A program made the position numbers and the translations under genes. From positions 1,922,001-1,986,000 of the forward strand of contig NC_019962.1 in assembly GCF_000230735.2 (NCBI RefSeq): DNA of 64,000 nucleotides, written 5' to 3'. The number at the start of each line of letters is the position of its first letter. Positions within the stretch are counted from its first letter, which is position 1. A model generated the notes under the pieces. The model was not told the origin of the DNA. It saw nothing but the letters and a program-made list of their open reading frames with translations, and did not search any database. This DNA is from Natrinema pellirubrum DSM 15624 (GTDB taxonomy: Archaea > Halobacteriota > Halobacteria > Halobacteriales > Natrialbaceae). This document shows, piece by piece, positions 54,827 to 64,000 of this stretch.

Positions 54827-54937
54827 ACCGTCTCCTTGGTCGACGGGATCATTAATCGCTGGGCTCGGTGGCGACGTTCGTCCGACGGCGGAGGCGACGG
54901 GTTCGCCTCGAGTCGACCGGTGATCACTCGTCGGTCG

Positions 54938-55432
54938 CTACGTCGAGTCGGATTCCCGGTAGAAGTCGGGATGGGGGTCGAGGGCCTCGAGCGCTGGCGG
55001 CGTCGGCTGGCGAACGATGAAGACGTCGTACGCTTCATCGGCGGCGACGTGAACGCCGACGCTCGTCAACGGCGTGACGACGCGGCCGACGTTGTCGCTG
55101 CCGAGGAACACGACGCTCGGATCGTGGTTCCGTATCAGTCGCTCGATGTGGCCGGCCAGCTGGGCCTCGGGCGGAAACTCGCGGATCCGTTCGCACTCGA
55201 ACGCCGCCGACGGTGCGAGCGTCCGCACTCGTTCGCGAAGGCGGTCGACGACCGCATCGACGTCGTACGGTTCGTCCTCGTCGATCCAGCCTTTCTCCCG
55301 TGCGTATCCTTTTCGCTCCGGGACGACGACGACGGCCGCGATTCCCTCCTCGAGTGCGGCGTCGTATTCGACGGCTCTGACGAGCGCGGCTTCCGCGAGT
55401 GCCGATCCGTCGAACGGGACGACAAAGGTCAT
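54938..55432 (-). CDS. UspA-like protein, divergent
   Basis: The 164-residue protein starts MTFVVPFDGSALAEAALVRA (ATG at 55432; the longer frame is antisense-like sequence). A Usp fold is evident, but the ATP loop reads VVFLGSDNVGRVVTPLTSVG, so it is of the non-ATP-binding type. It lies at the end of the Usp cluster, divergent from the propeller gene. Confidence 0.85.
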   Translation of the reverse strand: MTFVVPFDGSALAEAALVRAVEYDAALEEGIAAVVVVPERKGYAREKGWIDEDEPYDVDAVVDRLRERVRTLAPSAAFECERIREFPPEAQLAGHIERLIRNHDPSVVFLGSDNVGRVVTPLTSVGVHVAADEAYDVFIVRQPTPPALEALDPHPDFYRESDST

Positions 55433-55665
55433 ACGGTCCGTCTCGACGCCGCGGCCAATAACTCCGAGGGTAATCGCCGCCCGTCCGGAAGCCCGCCGCG
55501 CGCTCGTGTGTCGCGTGCTTTTCCGTCCGCGGCTGGGCCGTGGCCGCCCTCGAGCGGACATCACGATCCACCCCGACCCGGCTCGGCTCACTGTCCGTCG
55601 TCCGTCCCGAACGTCTTCGCGGACGTGTATTTTCGAGTCAGGTCGAAAGGGTAGCGAGAGACTCG

Positions 55666-56922
55666 ATGAGCGAGCAACTCGCCGCCAGCACCGTCAGACC
55701 GCCGTCGTTTCGCGAATTGGGGCTCGAGGAGATCGCCGATTCCCTCGAGGTTCACCGTGAGGAGACTGATCCACCGGCAACACCACAATATGACTGTCCG
55801 GACCTGCGGGACCTGCTGCTCGTTGCGGAACGCCAGCCGGGGTCGGTGTCGCTGATCGATACCACGCGTCACGAGCGGCTCGGTCGCATCGAGAACGTGG
55901 GGAGAGCGCCCCACTCGATCGTCTTTCACCGGTCGCTCGCCGACACCGATTCCGAGGCGTCCGCGTACGTCCAGTCCCGGCAAGGGTGGGTGAGCAAGCT
56001 CGATCTCTCCAGCGGCGACCTCGTCCGCCGCGTCCGGGCCGGTACCTCCGGGCGAGCCATTGCGATCTCGGCGGACTCGAACTACCTCCTCGCGGGGTAC
56101 TACAACCCCAACCACGCGGTCGTCCTCGACGCCGAGACGCTCGAGCCGCTGCATCGGCTCCCGGCCCACGCGGTCGATCCGGACGGCCAATCGATCGCCT
56201 CGCGGATCTGTACCGTCCGGGACGTGCCGGGCGAGCGCTGCTTTCTGGTCGTCCTGAAAGACGCCGGCAGGGTCTGGTTCGTCGACTACGACGATCCCTC
56301 GTTCCCGATCGTCGATGAGGTCCCCGTCGGCCGGACCCTCCACGACGGCGTCTACGGACCCGACGAGCGATACTGCTATCTCGCCTCGCAGGGCGACGAG
56401 TGTCTGTACGTCCTCGACGTCCGGGAGCGGGCGGTCGTCGACCGGGTACCGACGGCCGGCCCGCCGCATCCGACCCCCGGTGCGATCGACGAGTACCGCG
56501 GGCTCGGCTTTACGGGGACCGTGATGAGCGACGCGATCACGGCGTGGGACCTCAAGGCCCGCGATCCCGTGGCCGATATCGAGGTGCCGGGCCACGGCAT
56601 GTTCTGCAACTCCCACCCTGACAGCGACTACGTCTGGGGCGACGTGATCTTCGACGACACGGATCGAGACAACGAGGGGGTCATCTACGCGATCGACCCC
56701 GACGACCTGGTCGTGTCGACGGTCATCGACACGACCGAGTGGGCTCCCGGCCGGTCGCTCCATCCCGAGTTCACCCGCGACGGCGGCCACGTCTACGTCA
56801 GCTGCTGGGACGCGGGGAAACTGTTGGTCTTCGACAGTTCGACGGGGGCATTGACCGCCGAAATCGACGGGTTAGAGACCCCGACCGGGACTTTCCTCGG
56901 GGACCGGGCTACCGAACCCTGA
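55666..56922 (+). CDS. Cytochrome-d1-type beta-propeller protein
   Basis: The 418-residue protein starts MSEQLAASTVRPPSFRELGL. It has repeated propeller blades (SVSLIDTTRHERLGRI, WVSKLDLSSGDLVRRV, VVLDAETLEPLHRL, CLYVLDVRERAVVDRV). Invariant-looking His residues (HPTPGAIDEYRG, GHGMFCNSHPDSDYVWGDV, LHPEFTRDGGHVYVSCW) are typical of the NirS/NirF heme-d1 propeller. There is no signal peptide and no c-type heme CxxCH, so it is more like cytosolic NirF-type proteins than a nitrite reductase. Confidence 0.78.
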   Translation: MSEQLAASTVRPPSFRELGLEEIADSLEVHREETDPPATPQYDCPDLRDLLLVAERQPGSVSLIDTTRHERLGRIENVGRAPHSIVFHRSLADTDSEASAYVQSRQGWVSKLDLSSGDLVRRVRAGTSGRAIAISADSNYLLAGYYNPNHAVVLDAETLEPLHRLPAHAVDPDGQSIASRICTVRDVPGERCFLVVLKDAGRVWFVDYDDPSFPIVDEVPVGRTLHDGVYGPDERYCYLASQGDECLYVLDVRERAVVDRVPTAGPPHPTPGAIDEYRGLGFTGTVMSDAITAWDLKARDPVADIEVPGHGMFCNSHPDSDYVWGDVIFDDTDRDNEGVIYAIDPDDLVVSTVIDTTEWAPGRSLHPEFTRDGGHVYVSCWDAGKLLVFDSSTGALTAEIDGLETPTGTFLGDRATEP

Positions 56923-56941
56923 CCGACGGGACCCGTGCCGG

Positions 56942-57442
56942 TCACTCGATTCGTGAGAGCGCCACGTTCTTCGCGGTGTCGTCCGCCGTCGGTTCCGTCT
57001 CGCGGACCTCGAGTTCGCGCACCCACTTGACGCTCTCCCAGCAGTCGGCCCCGTCGCCCGTCGGCACGAGCCGCGCCGGCCCGCCGTGTTCGACCGGGAG
57101 CGGGTCGCCGTCGAGTGCCACGGCCAGCACCGCCTCGGACAGCCGCTCGAGGGAAATCGAGCAGGCGTAGCCGTCGTCCATCCCGCCGACGAGCGCGTAC
57201 GCGCTCCCGTCGACCGGCTCGACCCGCTCGAGCAGTCGGGCGACGGGTACGCCCCGCCACGACAGCCCCTCGGCCACCCACCCCTCGGCGCAGGCAAAGT
57301 CATGGGTATAGGTCTCGAGCGGGAGATCGGTGAGGTCCGCGAGCCCGAAGTCGGTCGGGTGCCGGACCGCGCCGGTCACCGACAGTCGCCACTCGTCGGG
57401 GTCGACGCTCTCGGGCACGTCGAACTGCCTGAGGTCGCCCAT
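56942..57442 (-). CDS. Stand-alone molybdopterin oxidoreductase domain (sulfite-oxidase-like)
   Basis: The 166-residue protein contains WRLSVTGAVRHPTDFGLADL, HDFACAEGWVAEGLSWRGVP (Cys ligand of molybdenum) and GGPARLVPTGDGADCWESVK. This is the Oxidored_molyb fold without the dimerisation domain or a Tat leader, so it is soluble and cytosolic. It converges on the propeller gene (stop-to-stop gap 20 bp). The substrate is unknown. Confidence 0.85.
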   Translation of the reverse strand: MGDLRQFDVPESVDPDEWRLSVTGAVRHPTDFGLADLTDLPLETYTHDFACAEGWVAEGLSWRGVPVARLLERVEPVDGSAYALVGGMDDGYACSISLERLSEAVLAVALDGDPLPVEHGGPARLVPTGDGADCWESVKWVRELEVRETEPTADDTAKNVALSRIE

Positions 57443-57523
57443 ACCGACGGAACGGTGGCGAATCGAATAAGCAACGATCCGAACGGGTTCGGGCCGAAAT
57501 CGACCCGCGGTCGCCGCGAGGGG

Positions 57524-58048
57524 TCAGGGCCGCCAGCCGACGAACGCCTCCTCGGTCGCGACGTCGAACGCGTCCAGCACCCGGGCCGTCGCGACGTAGT
57601 GGGCCACGAGCATGGCGACGCCGACGACGGTCTCGACGTCGTAGTACTCGCCGAGCCGGTCGTGGTCGCCGTCGCGGGGATCGCCAAGGGCGACGCTGCG
57701 GGCGTAGGTGACCAGCGCCGCGTCGCGGTCCGAAAGCGCCGCGAGATCACCCTCACTGATGGCGGTGATCTCGGCGTCCGTCACGCCGGCCTCGCGGCCC
57801 AGCCGAACGTGCTGGTGCCACTCGTACTCGTGTTCGAGGGCGCGGGCGGCCGCCAGGATGACCACCTCGCGTTCACGCGCCGGCAGGACGTCCCAGAGCC
57901 GCGTCGAGTAGCGCATGTACCACTGTAGCAGTTCCGGAGCGTTGGCCATCGCCTGGAAGATGTGGGCGTCGCCCACGTCGTTCTCGGTGAACAGATAGCG
58001 GTACTCCTCGGGGAGGTCGTCGGCCTCGAGCAGCGGCACCCGGGCCAT
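57524..58048 (-). CDS. Carboxymuconolactone-decarboxylase/AhpD-like protein
   Basis: The 174-residue protein starts MARVPLLEADDLPEEYRYLF. It has the all-helical CMD fold with LAAARALEHEYEWHQHVRLG. The Cys pair of true AhpD is missing (E....EWHQH instead of ExxCxxxH), so peroxidase activity is unlikely. It sits 3 bp downstream of the MaoC gene and is probably co-transcribed; a joint role in a CoA- or acid-degradation step is plausible. Confidence 0.82.
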   Translation of the reverse strand: MARVPLLEADDLPEEYRYLFTENDVGDAHIFQAMANAPELLQWYMRYSTRLWDVLPAREREVVILAAARALEHEYEWHQHVRLGREAGVTDAEITAISEGDLAALSDRDAALVTYARSVALGDPRDGDHDRLGEYYDVETVVGVAMLVAHYVATARVLDAFDVATEEAFVGWRP

Positions 58049-58050
58049 CC

Positions 58051-58506
58051 TCACTCCTCCGCGTCGTCCGGTCGACGGGCGATCATCCCCAGGCCGATCC
58101 AGGAGATGACTACGTCGCCGTCCTGGTTGATCCCCTCGAGTTTGCTGTCGACGTAGCCGCGAGTCGGATCGCTCTCGGAGACGCGTTTGTCGACGATCTC
58201 GGTCCGGACCGAGAGGGTGTCCCCGGGCTTGACCGGTCGTTTCCACCGGAGTTCGTCGACGCCGCGAGCGCCCATGCTGGCGCGGTCCTGGATCGGCCCG
58301 TCGACGAGCATCCGCATGCACATCGCGGCGGTGTGCCAGCCCGAGGCGACCAGTTCGCCGAACGCGGAGTCCTCGGCGGCCGCCTCGTCGGTGTGGAACG
58401 GTTGCGGGTCGTACTGTCCGGCGAACTCGAGTACCTCTTCTTTGGTCACGTGGTACTCGCCGAACTCGCGGGTCTCCCCGACCTCGATGTCCTCGTAGTA
58501 GCGCAT
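58051..58506 (-). CDS. MaoC-family dehydratase/hydratase
   Basis: The 151-residue protein starts MRYYEDIEVGETREFGEYHV. The hydratase-2 motif FAGQYDPQPFHTDEAAA is at about 28-45 and the second block ASGWHTAAMCMRML at about 55. It has a single hot-dog domain of normal length. It likely hydrates enoyl-CoA or an analogous acid. First gene of a pair with the CMD protein. Confidence 0.9.
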   Translation of the reverse strand: MRYYEDIEVGETREFGEYHVTKEEVLEFAGQYDPQPFHTDEAAAEDSAFGELVASGWHTAAMCMRMLVDGPIQDRASMGARGVDELRWKRPVKPGDTLSVRTEIVDKRVSESDPTRGYVDSKLEGINQDGDVVISWIGLGMIARRPDDAEE

Positions 58507-58588
58507 GACCGTGTGGTGTGGTACGTATCGGCAAGTAGCTGTGGGCTGAGGCAGGCGACGGCGGGGGACCGACCGTCTCGAGCCTGAA

Positions 58589-59911
58589 TCACCCGGCCGG
58601 CTGCTCGACGTCAGCGCCGGACTCGAGGGGCCGTTCCGCCCGCGTCCGGACGTGAAGCAGGATCGCACAGGCCGCGGCGAGCAACCCCGCAGCGGCCGCG
58701 ATGGCGAACGCGACCCGGTAGCCGAACTCGGTGTAGACGCGGGTGCCGTTGACGGTGTCGCCGGTCCAGTAGGCGTCGAGGGCGGCCCCGAGGACGACCG
58801 GGAAGACGGCCGCGCCGACCCAGCCCATCGTGTTGACGATGCCGATCACGGTCCCGCTGGCCCCCTCCGGGTGGCGTTCCTTGATGACGGTGAAAGCGAG
58901 CGGCACGCCGCCACGCAGGACGCGAGAGAAGAGGAAGATCGCGCCGACGAGCAACAGGGGGACGGTCCCGAAGACGGCGAAGACCGTCCAGGTCAGCCCG
59001 AAGACGACCGTCGAGAAGACGATGAGGCCGGTTCGCTGTCCCCATCGGTCCGAGAGCCAGCCGAAGGCCGTCGGCCCGATCATGCCGCCGACGTTGCCCA
59101 CCAGCAGGTAGACCGACGCCTCCGTCACGGAGATCCCGTGAGTCTGGACGAGATAGGGGATCCCCCACAGGCCGAAGATCGTGATCCCGATCCCGGTCAT
59201 GAAAAAAAGCATGATCCCCAGCAGCCACGTTTCCGGTTCGCGAACCGCGTCCGAGACGTACCGCTTGAGCGTCGCGGCGTCGGTCACGTCCGGCCGATCC
59301 GGCACGTCGTCGATCGGCTCGAGGCCGGCGTCGGCCGGCGAGTCGTGGGAGACGAGGAGGATGCCGACCGCGGCCGCGAGGCCGAACGCACCGAGCCCGA
59401 CCATCGACCCCCGCCAGCCGAGCCGCGAGACGGCGACCGCGAGCGGCGTCGTCGCCGCGAGGCCGCCCAGAATGCCGACGCTGAACGTCGCGCCAGTCAT
59501 CGTACCGAACTCGTCGGGTCGGAACCAGTTCGCACAGAACCGCAGCGCCGCGACGAAGAGGACGCTGGCCCCCAGCCCGACCAGCACGCGGCCGCCGAAC
59601 GCGACCGGATAGGTCGACGCCAGCCCGAACGCGACCGCGCCGGCGCTCATCACGGCAGTCCCCGTTGCAGCGATCGCCCGCGATCCGTACCGGTCCGTCA
59701 ACAGTCCCGCGGGCACCTGAAACGCCGCGTACAGGTAGAAAAACGAGGAATGCAGCAGTCCGAGGCTCGTCGCCGTCGTGTCGAACGCACGCATCAGCTC
59801 CCCCGAGAGAACCGCGGTCGACGACCGGTGGAGGCTGACGAGGAAGAACGACGCCACGAGCAGTCCCCAGCCGATCCAGCGCCGTCGATACGGGTTCGAA
59901 AGCAGGCTCAC
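58589..59911 (-). CDS. MFS transporter
   Basis: About 440 residues starting with the GTG at 59911 (MSLLSNPYRRRWIGWGLLVA); the longer reading frame adds a Ser/Arg stretch. Twelve helices are present. The first-loop motif is AGLLTDRYGSRAIAATGTAV, and GWLSDRWGQRTGLIVFST is its second-half counterpart. It resembles anion or organic-acid symporters of the MFS. It is divergent from the epimerase gene. Confidence 0.88.
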   Translation of the reverse strand: MSLLSNPYRRRWIGWGLLVASFFLVSLHRSSTAVLSGELMRAFDTTATSLGLLHSSFFYLYAAFQVPAGLLTDRYGSRAIAATGTAVMSAGAVAFGLASTYPVAFGGRVLVGLGASVLFVAALRFCANWFRPDEFGTMTGATFSVGILGGLAATTPLAVAVSRLGWRGSMVGLGAFGLAAAVGILLVSHDSPADAGLEPIDDVPDRPDVTDAATLKRYVSDAVREPETWLLGIMLFFMTGIGITIFGLWGIPYLVQTHGISVTEASVYLLVGNVGGMIGPTAFGWLSDRWGQRTGLIVFSTVVFGLTWTVFAVFGTVPLLLVGAIFLFSRVLRGGVPLAFTVIKERHPEGASGTVIGIVNTMGWVGAAVFPVVLGAALDAYWTGDTVNGTRVYTEFGYRVAFAIAAAAGLLAAACAILLHVRTRAERPLESGADVEQPAG

Positions 59912-60094
59912 CGTTTGGAGTATGCTATCATATTTGTTAAAGCTACGGCTCGAGCGGCGGATCGGTACCACCGCGGCGACTCGAGCGTCGATCCCCGGCC
60001 TGTCGTCGACTGCTGGCCGGTCACGTCAGTCGCAGTCGTTGCCACCGCTCGGGCTTTCAAAACACCTATGGATCACCGAACTGGGAGTTCCGAT

Positions 60095-61024
60095 ATGACT
60101 CTGGACGATCGGACCGTTCTCGTCACCGGAGGGTCGGGATTCATCGGCTCGAACCTGGCGAACCACCTCGCTGCGGACAACGACGTGACAGTCGTCGACG
60201 ACCAGTATCTGGGCACGCCGGAAAACCTCGATGAAGACGTCGACTTCGTCGACGCGAGCGTCCTCGAGGACGACCTGCCGACCGATGTCGACGTCGTCTT
60301 CCACCTCGCGGCGCTGTCGTCCTATGCGATGCACGAGGAGGACCCAACCACGGGCGCTCGCGTGAACGTCGAGGGCTTCGTCAACGTGGTCGAGCAGGCG
60401 CGACAGGACGGCTGTGACACGGTCGTCTATGCCTCCACGTCGTCGATCTACGGCAGCCGTACCGAACCCTCGCCCGAGGACATGGACGTGGGCGTCGACA
60501 CCGGCTACGAGGCCTCGAAGCTCGCCCGCGAGCGCTACGGCGAGTACTTCGCGAACCACTACGACATGTCGATGGCCGGCATGCGCTTTTTCTCGGTGTA
60601 TCAGGGCTACGGCGGCGCGGAGGAACACAAGGGCGAGTACGCTAACGTGATCGCGCAGTTCGCCGACGACATCGCAAACGGCGAGTCGCCGGTCCTGTAC
60701 GGCGACGGCACCCAGACGCGGGACTTCACCCACGTCTCCGACATCGTCCGCGGGCTCGAGGGCGCGGCGGCGGCCGAACTCGACGGGATCTACAACCTCG
60801 GGACCGGCGAGGCCTACGACTTCGAGACGGTCGTCGAAATGATCAACGACGAACTGGGGACTGACGTCGAGCCCGAGTACGTCGAGAACCCTATCCCCGA
60901 GGATGTCTACGTCCACGACACCTGCGCCGACGCCTCGAAGATCCGCGAAGCGATCGGCTGGGAACCGCAGATCGATTTCGAGGAGGGGATTCGGCGGGTG
61001 TGTGCGCAGTACACCGACGAGTGA
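60095..61024 (+). CDS. NAD-dependent nucleotide-sugar epimerase/dehydratase
   Basis: The 309-residue protein starts MTLDDRTVLVTGGSGFIGSN. A Met 9 codons earlier (60068) is a second choice. It belongs to the extended short-chain family: NAD site GGSGFIG, active site YASTSSIYG and YEASKLARERYGEYF (Y-x3-K). Length is typical of UDP-glucose 4-epimerase-like enzymes that feed surface glycans. The exact sugar is unknown. Confidence 0.9.
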   Translation: MTLDDRTVLVTGGSGFIGSNLANHLAADNDVTVVDDQYLGTPENLDEDVDFVDASVLEDDLPTDVDVVFHLAALSSYAMHEEDPTTGARVNVEGFVNVVEQARQDGCDTVVYASTSSIYGSRTEPSPEDMDVGVDTGYEASKLARERYGEYFANHYDMSMAGMRFFSVYQGYGGAEEHKGEYANVIAQFADDIANGESPVLYGDGTQTRDFTHVSDIVRGLEGAAAAELDGIYNLGTGEAYDFETVVEMINDELGTDVEPEYVENPIPEDVYVHDTCADASKIREAIGWEPQIDFEEGIRRVCAQYTDE

Positions 61025-61376
61025 CGAATCGCGGGCTGTGATCTCCCGGAGTCCGATCGAGAACCCGCCGCCACCTCGGTCGTCGCATCCGGCACGGATA
61101 CGTTTCGTGCGACTAGTGAGTTGGTGAACCAATTGGGGGCGAGGACTACCCGCTATTCGAAATTGAATGCCGCAGTCGTTCGTATAGTACAGCCGAAACC
61201 AACCAGCTAGAGGTATAATTTATACTTATAGTAAACATTCCTGGTCCTGGTTGTGGTGTCGATAGCGATTGGGCCGGCGAGCGAACGGATCGGCAGGAGC
61301 CGCTCGTCGGCCCAACATCACCGCCAGTAACTATCACGGAAAACGATGTATGAGTCGGGTAGCACTCCTGCTAGGG

Positions 61377-61390
61377 GTTTTTACTATGGC
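61377..61390 (+). promoter_or_regulatory. Possible ppc promoter
   Basis: TTTTTACTAT lies about 28 bp upstream of the ppc ATG, the spacing expected for a TATA-type element of a leaderless haloarchaeal transcript. A second A+T-rich stretch is at 61212-61236, TATAATTTATACTTATAG. Both are unproven. Confidence 0.3.
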
Positions 61391-61407
61391 ACGCACATCC
61401 ACACGAT

Positions 61408-64000
61408 ATGCGACTTCACAACAGGAACGTCCGCCAGGACGTCCGCGAACTCGGGGCGTTGCTCGGCGACGTCCTCGAGGACCAGACTTCCCGACGCGCG
61501 TTCGAGACCGTCGAGTCCTGTCGCCGGACCGCGATCGAGTACCGGTCGGGCGACCTCGAGTCCCGGGAGCCGCTGATCGCGGAACTCGAGGGACTGTCGC
61601 CCCACCAGCAACGGATCGTCGCCCGGGCGTTTACCACCTACTTCGAGTTGATCAACCTCGCTGAGGAACGCGAGCGGGTTCGGACCATTCGGACCGCGTC
61701 TCAGGAGGGGACCCTCGAGGACAGCCTCGAGACCGCGGCCGCCGAGTTGGGCGAGGCCGACGTCGAGACCGTCCGGCAGGTCCTCGACGACGTCCTGATC
61801 GAGCCGACGTTTACCGCCCACCCGACCGAGGCCCGCCGGAAGACGGTCAAGTCCAAACTGCGGGAGATTTCGACGTCGCTCGAGACCGTCGACGAGCGGC
61901 TGCTGACCGACAAGGAGGAGGGGCAGGTCTGGCGGGACGTCGACGCGGAGGTCACGAGCCTCTGGCAGACCCCGCAGGTCCGCAATCGCCAGCCCGAACC
62001 CGAAGACGAGGCGCGCAACGTCCAGTGGTACCTCGAGAACACGCTGTTCGACGTGGTCGGCGAGGTCTACGACGAACTCGCCGATGCGATCGACGAGGAA
62101 GTCCCCGGCAGTCTCGAAATCCCGAAGCTCTTCGAGTTTCGGTCGTGGGCCGGCAGCGACCGCGACGGCAACCCCTACGTGACCCCCGAGGTCACGGCGA
62201 ACACCCTGGAGCGCCAGCGTTCGGTCGTCTTAGAGCAGTACCGCGATCAGCTCAAACGCCTCTCCGGAGTCCTGAGCCAGGACGGCAGCCGGATCGACGC
62301 CGGCTCGGCGTTTCAGGCCTCGCTCGAGGAAGATCGCGAGCGGCTGCCGGGGACCGCTCGGACGGCCGAGGAGCGCTACCCCGACGAGCCGTACCGACAG
62401 AAGCTCAAGCTGATGCGCGAGCGACTCCGCCGGGTCGGCGACGTTCGCCCCGGCGGCTACGAGACGGTCGAAGGCCTGCGCGACGACCTCGCGGTCATCG
62501 CCGAGAGCCTCCGGGACAACGGGGCCGAAAGCGTCGTCGACGCTCACGTCGACCCGATCCGGCGGCGGGTCGCGACCTTCGGCTTCTCGCTGGCGAGTCT
62601 GGACCTGCGGGATCACCAGCAGAAACACACCGACGCCATTGCCGAGGCCCTCGAGGCCGAGGAGATCGACTACCACGGCCTCTCGGAGGACGAGCGGGTC
62701 GAGTTCCTGACCGACGCGGTCCTGCAGGACGAGCCCGTCATCGACCTCGAGCGGACGGCGGACCTCTCCGAGGAATCGGCACGAGTCCTCGACCTGTTCG
62801 ATCGCCTCGCGGCGTGGCAGACCGAGTACGGGAGCAACGCGATCGACACCTACTGCATCTCGATGACCGAGGAGCCGAGCCACGTCCTCGAGGTACTCTT
62901 CCTCGCGGACCAGGCCGGCGTCGTCTCCCTGCCCGAACACTCGGGGCTCGATATCGTCCCGCTTTTGGAGACCGAATACGCCCTCTCGGGGGCCCGCCGG
63001 ATCATGGGCACGCTGTTCGAGAACGAGGCCTACGCGCAGGCGCTGGCGGCCCGCGGGCGGACCCAGGAGATCATGCTGGGGTACTCCGACTCGAACAAGG
63101 AGAACGGCTTTCTCGCGGCCAACTGGTCGCTGTACAAGAACCAGCGCCGGCTCGGCGAGATCTGCGACGATCACGACGTGACGATGCGGCTGTTCCACGG
63201 TCGCGGCGGCTCGATCTCGCGGGGCGGCGGCCCGATGAACGAGGCGCTGCTGGCCCTGCCCAACTCCACGGTCACGGGGCAGGTCAAGTTCACCGAGCAA
63301 GGCGAAGCCATTGCCGAGAAGTACGCCAACCCCCGCATCGCCGAGCGCAACATCGAACAGATGCTCAACGCCCAGTTGCGGGCGCGCAAGCAGGCGCTGG
63401 ACCAGCCCGAAGAGGAGGTCCCCGAGGAGTGGGTCGACGCGATGGAAACGATGGCCGACGCCGCCCGCCGGGAGTACCGCGACCTCTTGGAGAGCGACGG
63501 GTTCGTCCGCTACTTCGAGCAGGCGACGCCGATCACGGTCATCGAAGATCTCGATCTGGGCTCGCGGCCGGCCTCCCGCAGCGGCGAGCGCACGGTCGAG
63601 GATCTGCGGGCGATCCCGTGGGTGTTCTCCTGGACCCAGTCGCGGTGTATCCTCCCGGGCTGGTACGCGCTCGCGACGGGAATCGACGCCTACGCAGACG
63701 ACGGCGGCTCGATGGAGACGCTCCAAGAGATGTACGAGGAGTGGCCGTTCTTCCGGACCACGCTCGACAACGCCGCGCTCTCGCTCTCGCGTACTGAACT
63801 CGAGATCGCCGAGCGCTACGCCGAAATGGCCGACGACGACCTCCGGGAGCGCTTTTTCCCCCGGGTGACCGACGAGTACGAGCGGGCAAGCGAGTTGATC
63901 ACCGAAATCGGCCAGCGCGAACAGTTACACACCCGCGACTGGCTCGGCGAGAACCTCGAGCGACGAAACCCCTACGTCGACCCGCTGAACATGCTTCAGG
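61408..64000 (+). CDS. ppc: Phosphoenolpyruvate carboxylase, 3' end beyond the window
   Basis: 864 codons are visible from the ATG at 61408 (MRLHNRNVRQDVRELGALLG). It has the bacterial-type PEPC signatures TFTAHPTEARRKTV (His site), FRSWAGSDRDGNPYVTPEV, EIMLGYSDSNKENGFLAANW and LFHGRGGSISRGGGP. The full enzyme is usually about 880-900 residues, so only a short tail is missing. It carboxylates PEP to oxaloacetate, feeding the TCA cycle. It is stable chromosomal DNA without IS interference. Confidence 0.96.
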   Translation, partial: MRLHNRNVRQDVRELGALLGDVLEDQTSRRAFETVESCRRTAIEYRSGDLESREPLIAELEGLSPHQQRIVARAFTTYFELINLAEERERVRTIRTASQEGTLEDSLETAAAELGEADVETVRQVLDDVLIEPTFTAHPTEARRKTVKSKLREISTSLETVDERLLTDKEEGQVWRDVDAEVTSLWQTPQVRNRQPEPEDEARNVQWYLENTLFDVVGEVYDELADAIDEEVPGSLEIPKLFEFRSWAGSDRDGNPYVTPEVTANTLERQRSVVLEQYRDQLKRLSGVLSQDGSRIDAGSAFQASLEEDRERLPGTARTAEERYPDEPYRQKLKLMRERLRRVGDVRPGGYETVEGLRDDLAVIAESLRDNGAESVVDAHVDPIRRRVATFGFSLASLDLRDHQQKHTDAIAEALEAEEIDYHGLSEDERVEFLTDAVLQDEPVIDLERTADLSEESARVLDLFDRLAAWQTEYGSNAIDTYCISMTEEPSHVLEVLFLADQAGVVSLPEHSGLDIVPLLETEYALSGARRIMGTLFENEAYAQALAARGRTQEIMLGYSDSNKENGFLAANWSLYKNQRRLGEICDDHDVTMRLFHGRGGSISRGGGPMNEALLALPNSTVTGQVKFTEQGEAIAEKYANPRIAERNIEQMLNAQLRARKQALDQPEEEVPEEWVDAMETMADAARREYRDLLESDGFVRYFEQATPITVIEDLDLGSRPASRSGERTVEDLRAIPWVFSWTQSRCILPGWYALATGIDAYADDGGSMETLQEMYEEWPFFRTTLDNAALSLSRTELEIAERYAEMADDDLRERFFPRVTDEYERASELITEIGQREQLHTRDWLGENLERRNPYVDPLNMLQ

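Noticed and set aside
53413-55654. Plus-strand frames opposite the Usp genes
   Set aside because: Reverse complements of well-supported UspA proteins, with no independent motifs.
55588-56790. A 400-codon minus-strand frame
   Set aside because: It mirrors the propeller gene at 55666-56922, which has clear blade repeats; shadow frame.
58652-60094. Long upstream extension of the epimerase frame (to 790 codons)
   Set aside because: The added part is antisense to the MFS gene and is Arg/Glu/Asp repeat-like shadow sequence; the real start is near 60095.
62025-63797. Plus- and minus-strand frames of 500-590 codons inside ppc
   Set aside because: ppc carries all catalytic signatures in its own frame; these are overlapping shadows.
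1-64000. CRISPR array
   Set aside because: No regularly spaced 24-40-bp direct repeats and no cas genes were seen; repeats present are IS ends, hairpins and short iteron-like words.

Overview
This window is from a halophilic archaeon (class Halobacteria). The proteins are strongly acidic, the stable chromosomal stretches have high G+C and GTC/GAC-rich codons, and there are haloarchaea-type insertion sequences (ISH8-like, ISH11-like, IS6, IS1595 and IS200/IS605), HalOD1 domains, TrmB and PadR regulators, twin-arginine lipoproteins, Orc1/Cdc6-type origin boxes and stacked UspA genes. A Natrinema/Haloterrigena-like member of the Natrialbales is plausible, but that is inference.

Layout. Bases 1 to about 51.5 kb are an accessory region full of insertion sequences, pseudogenes and two-gene modules. 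From left to right it holds: an IS1595 copy; a TrmB regulator with a divergent SMR efflux gene; a geranylgeranyl-reductase-like flavoprotein; IS and PIN remnants; a TumE-like toxin-antitoxin pair; an ISH8 copy; a Shedu (DUF4263) defence nuclease destroyed by three separate lesions; a beta-CASP RNase-like gene whose 3' end was cut off by an ISH11-type element; a GHKL-ATPase/zincin fusion near an ArdC-like antirestriction protein; two paralogous copies of an uncharacterised HTH plus His/Asp-rich-protein module; a high-G+C copper block (YncE-like lipoprotein, CopC-CopD fusion, SafE-like protein, truncated P-type ATPase); two TnpB elements; an RPA-like gene beside a 700-bp hairpin-rich stretch; an ArsR/permease metal-efflux operon; a probable replication origin with inverted origin boxes; a resolvase-like gene; and a tyrosine integrase broken by a 151-bp MITE. 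The accessory region ends at a 3' half-copy of tRNA-Glu (51472-51514), which looks like an attachment site.

From 51.6 kb to the right edge there is no IS and G+C is uniformly high: a CNNM/CBS membrane protein, four UspA genes, a cytochrome-d1-like propeller, a small molybdopterin oxidoreductase, a CMD protein, a MaoC hydratase, an MFS transporter, an NAD-dependent epimerase and phosphoenolpyruvate carboxylase (ppc, running off the edge). This looks like stable chromosome.

Main points of interest: the duplicated two-gene module; long perfect hairpins kept inside transposase reading frames, with two frameshifts lying exactly in such palindromes; defence and RNase genes inactivated by insertions whose target duplications allow the original proteins to be rebuilt; and the att/origin/integrase signature of an integrated replicon.
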